Source: JAAYKS01 sp964479435 (GTDB taxonomy: Bacteria; Bacillota; Clostridia; Saccharofermentanales; UBA5734). Taken from it: DNA of 16,504 bases. Positions 15,946-16,504 of this stretch are shown here, piece after piece. The stretch is taken from NCBI GenBank assembly GCA_964479435.1, contig CAYZME010000042.1:1-16504 (forward strand), read 5' to 3'. The number at the start of each line of letters is the position of its first letter. The first letter of the stretch is position 1. The notes beneath the pieces are model-generated. The model was not told the DNA's origin. It did not search any database and was given only the letters and a program-made list of their open reading frames with translations. The translations under genes were made by a program, and so were the position numbers.

Positions 15946-16133
15946 TATAATATTTTATAATTATTTTTATATAATATTTATTAAATGTTTTTTACATCTA
16001 TATGGGTCAACTCTACAGCAGGGTGGACCATAGCAAGAAGGTGGATAAAACAAGCACAGGTCGGGTCTGAACACGGCTTCAATCTCGAACTAGAGTGAGG
16101 TAATTGCCAACTAGATGTGGGCTTAAGCAGATT
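15946..16133. other. Non-coding stretch between the helicase gene and the IS element
   Basis: The first 55 bases are almost pure A/T and contain an AT-only 8-bp inverted repeat (15933-15940 / 15949-15956) that overlaps the helicase stop, a weak terminator at best. From about 16004 the composition becomes balanced. A 22-codon frame from ATG 16002 lacks a ribosome binding site and is not called. No gene is supported. Confidence 0.5.
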
Positions 16134-16164
16134 GAGCCCGTAAACTTGGTGTAAATTGAAAAAA

Positions 16165-16177
16165 GAGCCATAGGCTC
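16165..16177 (-). terminator. Small hairpin with T-run on the minus strand at the IS end
   Basis: GAGCC-ATA-GGCTC is a 5-bp stem. Read on the minus strand it is followed by six T residues, the form of an intrinsic terminator. It would stop transcription leaving the element toward the helicase gene. On the + strand it sits in the transposase leader, where it could limit read-through expression. The stem is short. Confidence 0.4.
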
Positions 16178-16185
16178 ACTTTCGG

Positions 16186-16191
16186 TATAAT
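16186..16191 (+). promoter_or_regulatory. -10 box (TATAAT) of the transposase promoter
   Basis: A consensus TATAAT lies 37 bases before the transposase ATG. The only good -35-like box, TTGAAA at 16156-16161, is 24 bases away, so the promoter is probably weak, as often seen in insertion sequences. Confidence 0.4.
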
Positions 16192-16228
16192 TGGTTTTAG
16201 AGAAACTAACAAACCGAAGAACGAACCC

Positions 16229-16504
16229 ATGGCTCAAGTCAATCTTACAATAGGCGAGGACATCCTGAAAAACCTGCTTTTGGGGAATCGGGAGAACGCA
16301 ATGGCGAAGTTGTTGGAGAACGTGTTCAACGCAGTGCTGCAGGCCCAGGCTAGTGAGCAGTTGAACGCCAAACCCTACGAGCGAAACGAAGACCGGGCGA
16401 GCTACCGTAACAGCTATCGGACGCGATCGCTGATGACACGGGTCGGCGGATTGATCCTGCATGTGCCCAAGTTCCGGGACGGGAACTTCTCGACCGACCT
16501 GTTC
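16229..16504 (+). CDS. IS256-family transposase, N-terminal part, 3' truncated by window edge
   Basis: The frame opens with ATG at 16229 and stays open to the last base, giving 92 residues with no stop. Residues 48-92 contain the conserved IS256/Mutator N-terminal pattern: YERNEDRASYRNSYRTRSL, then RVGGLILHVPKFRDGNF, the DNA-binding part of these DDE transposases. The catalytic Asp/Asp/Glu residues lie beyond the window. The protein would bind the terminal repeats and move the element by a copy-out, circle-intermediate route, as known for the family. No strong ribosome binding site precedes the ATG (ACGAACCC), consistent with low expression. Codon use is closer to the GC-rich backbone than to the helicase gene, so the element probably entered separately. 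Whether it is intact cannot be told. Confidence 0.9.
   Translation, partial: MAQVNLTIGEDILKNLLLGNRENAMAKLLENVFNAVLQAQASEQLNAKPYERNEDRASYRNSYRTRSLMTRVGGLILHVPKFRDGNFSTDLF

Larger units (their letters stand above)
16134..16504 (+). mobile_element. IS256-family insertion sequence, left end (right end outside window)
   Basis: The segment carries the start of an IS256-type transposase and, upstream of it, the sequence GTAAACTTGGTGTAAATTG (16140-16158), which resembles the terminal inverted repeats of this family (TTNGTGTAAA-like core). The exact left tip is uncertain, placed near 16134. Because the right end is beyond the window, the matching repeat and the target duplication cannot be checked. 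Confidence 0.75.

Noticed and set aside
16002..16070. 22-codon frame between the helicase and the IS element
   Set aside because: It has no ribosome binding site, no recognisable family, and a length expected by chance.
16079..16462. 127-codon open frame on the minus strand
   Set aside because: It is antisense to the IS256-type transposase, whose own frame is clearly the coding one.

Overview
The window is a composite of two DNA types. Bases 1 to about 8000 are GC-rich, with GC-biased third codon positions, tight gene packing and AGGAGG-type ribosome binding sites. From about 8300 to 16000 the base composition falls sharply and codon use becomes AT-rich (many TTA, ATA, AAT and AAA codons). 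The GC-rich backbone carries a TetR regulator, an MMPL exporter and a leucine/glycine heptad-repeat surface protein. These fit a high-GC Firmicute, probably a Clostridia-class bacterium. That placement is inferred from gene types and signals, since no rRNA or other marker gene is present.

Region 1 (1-2695, + strand) is a translationally coupled run: the 3' part of an octopine/nopaline-type opine dehydrogenase, an ATP-grasp ligase-fold protein, and a second full-length opine dehydrogenase. The dehydrogenases are close paralogues (about 75% identical over 139 aligned residues, counted by hand). Gene overlaps of 16 and 4 bases suggest one operon, perhaps making an opine-like small molecule. A hairpin at 2726-2752 separates it from region 2.

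Region 2 (2773-7443) has a TetR-family repressor (- strand) divergent from a two-gene unit: a 12-TM MMPL/RND-type transporter and an exported 616-residue protein rich in LxxGxxxL repeats. The shared promoter region holds several inverted repeats that could be operators. A GNAT acetyltransferase (7440-7988, - strand) converges on the unit with overlapping stop codons and has its own good promoter at 8037-8065.

Region 3 (about 8195-16000) starts with a 35-codon ORF that looks like a truncated gene start at the composition break. Then comes the most interesting part: a 942-residue protein of unknown family followed 13 bases later by a 1505-residue DEAH-box helicase with several zinc-binding cysteine clusters and a DUF1998-like C-terminus. 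A large unknown protein plus a very large DUF1998 helicase on a foreign-looking segment resembles a phage-defence operon. The nearest layout I know is Druantia type III (DruH + DruE), but the unknown partner could make it a new variant. Upstream of the first gene there are traces of a longer N-terminus interrupted by a frameshift and a TGA codon.

Region 4 (about 16134-16504) is the left end of an IS256-family insertion sequence, with the first 92 codons of its transposase running off the window. It supports a mobile origin for this flank. No tRNA, rRNA or CRISPR array was seen.
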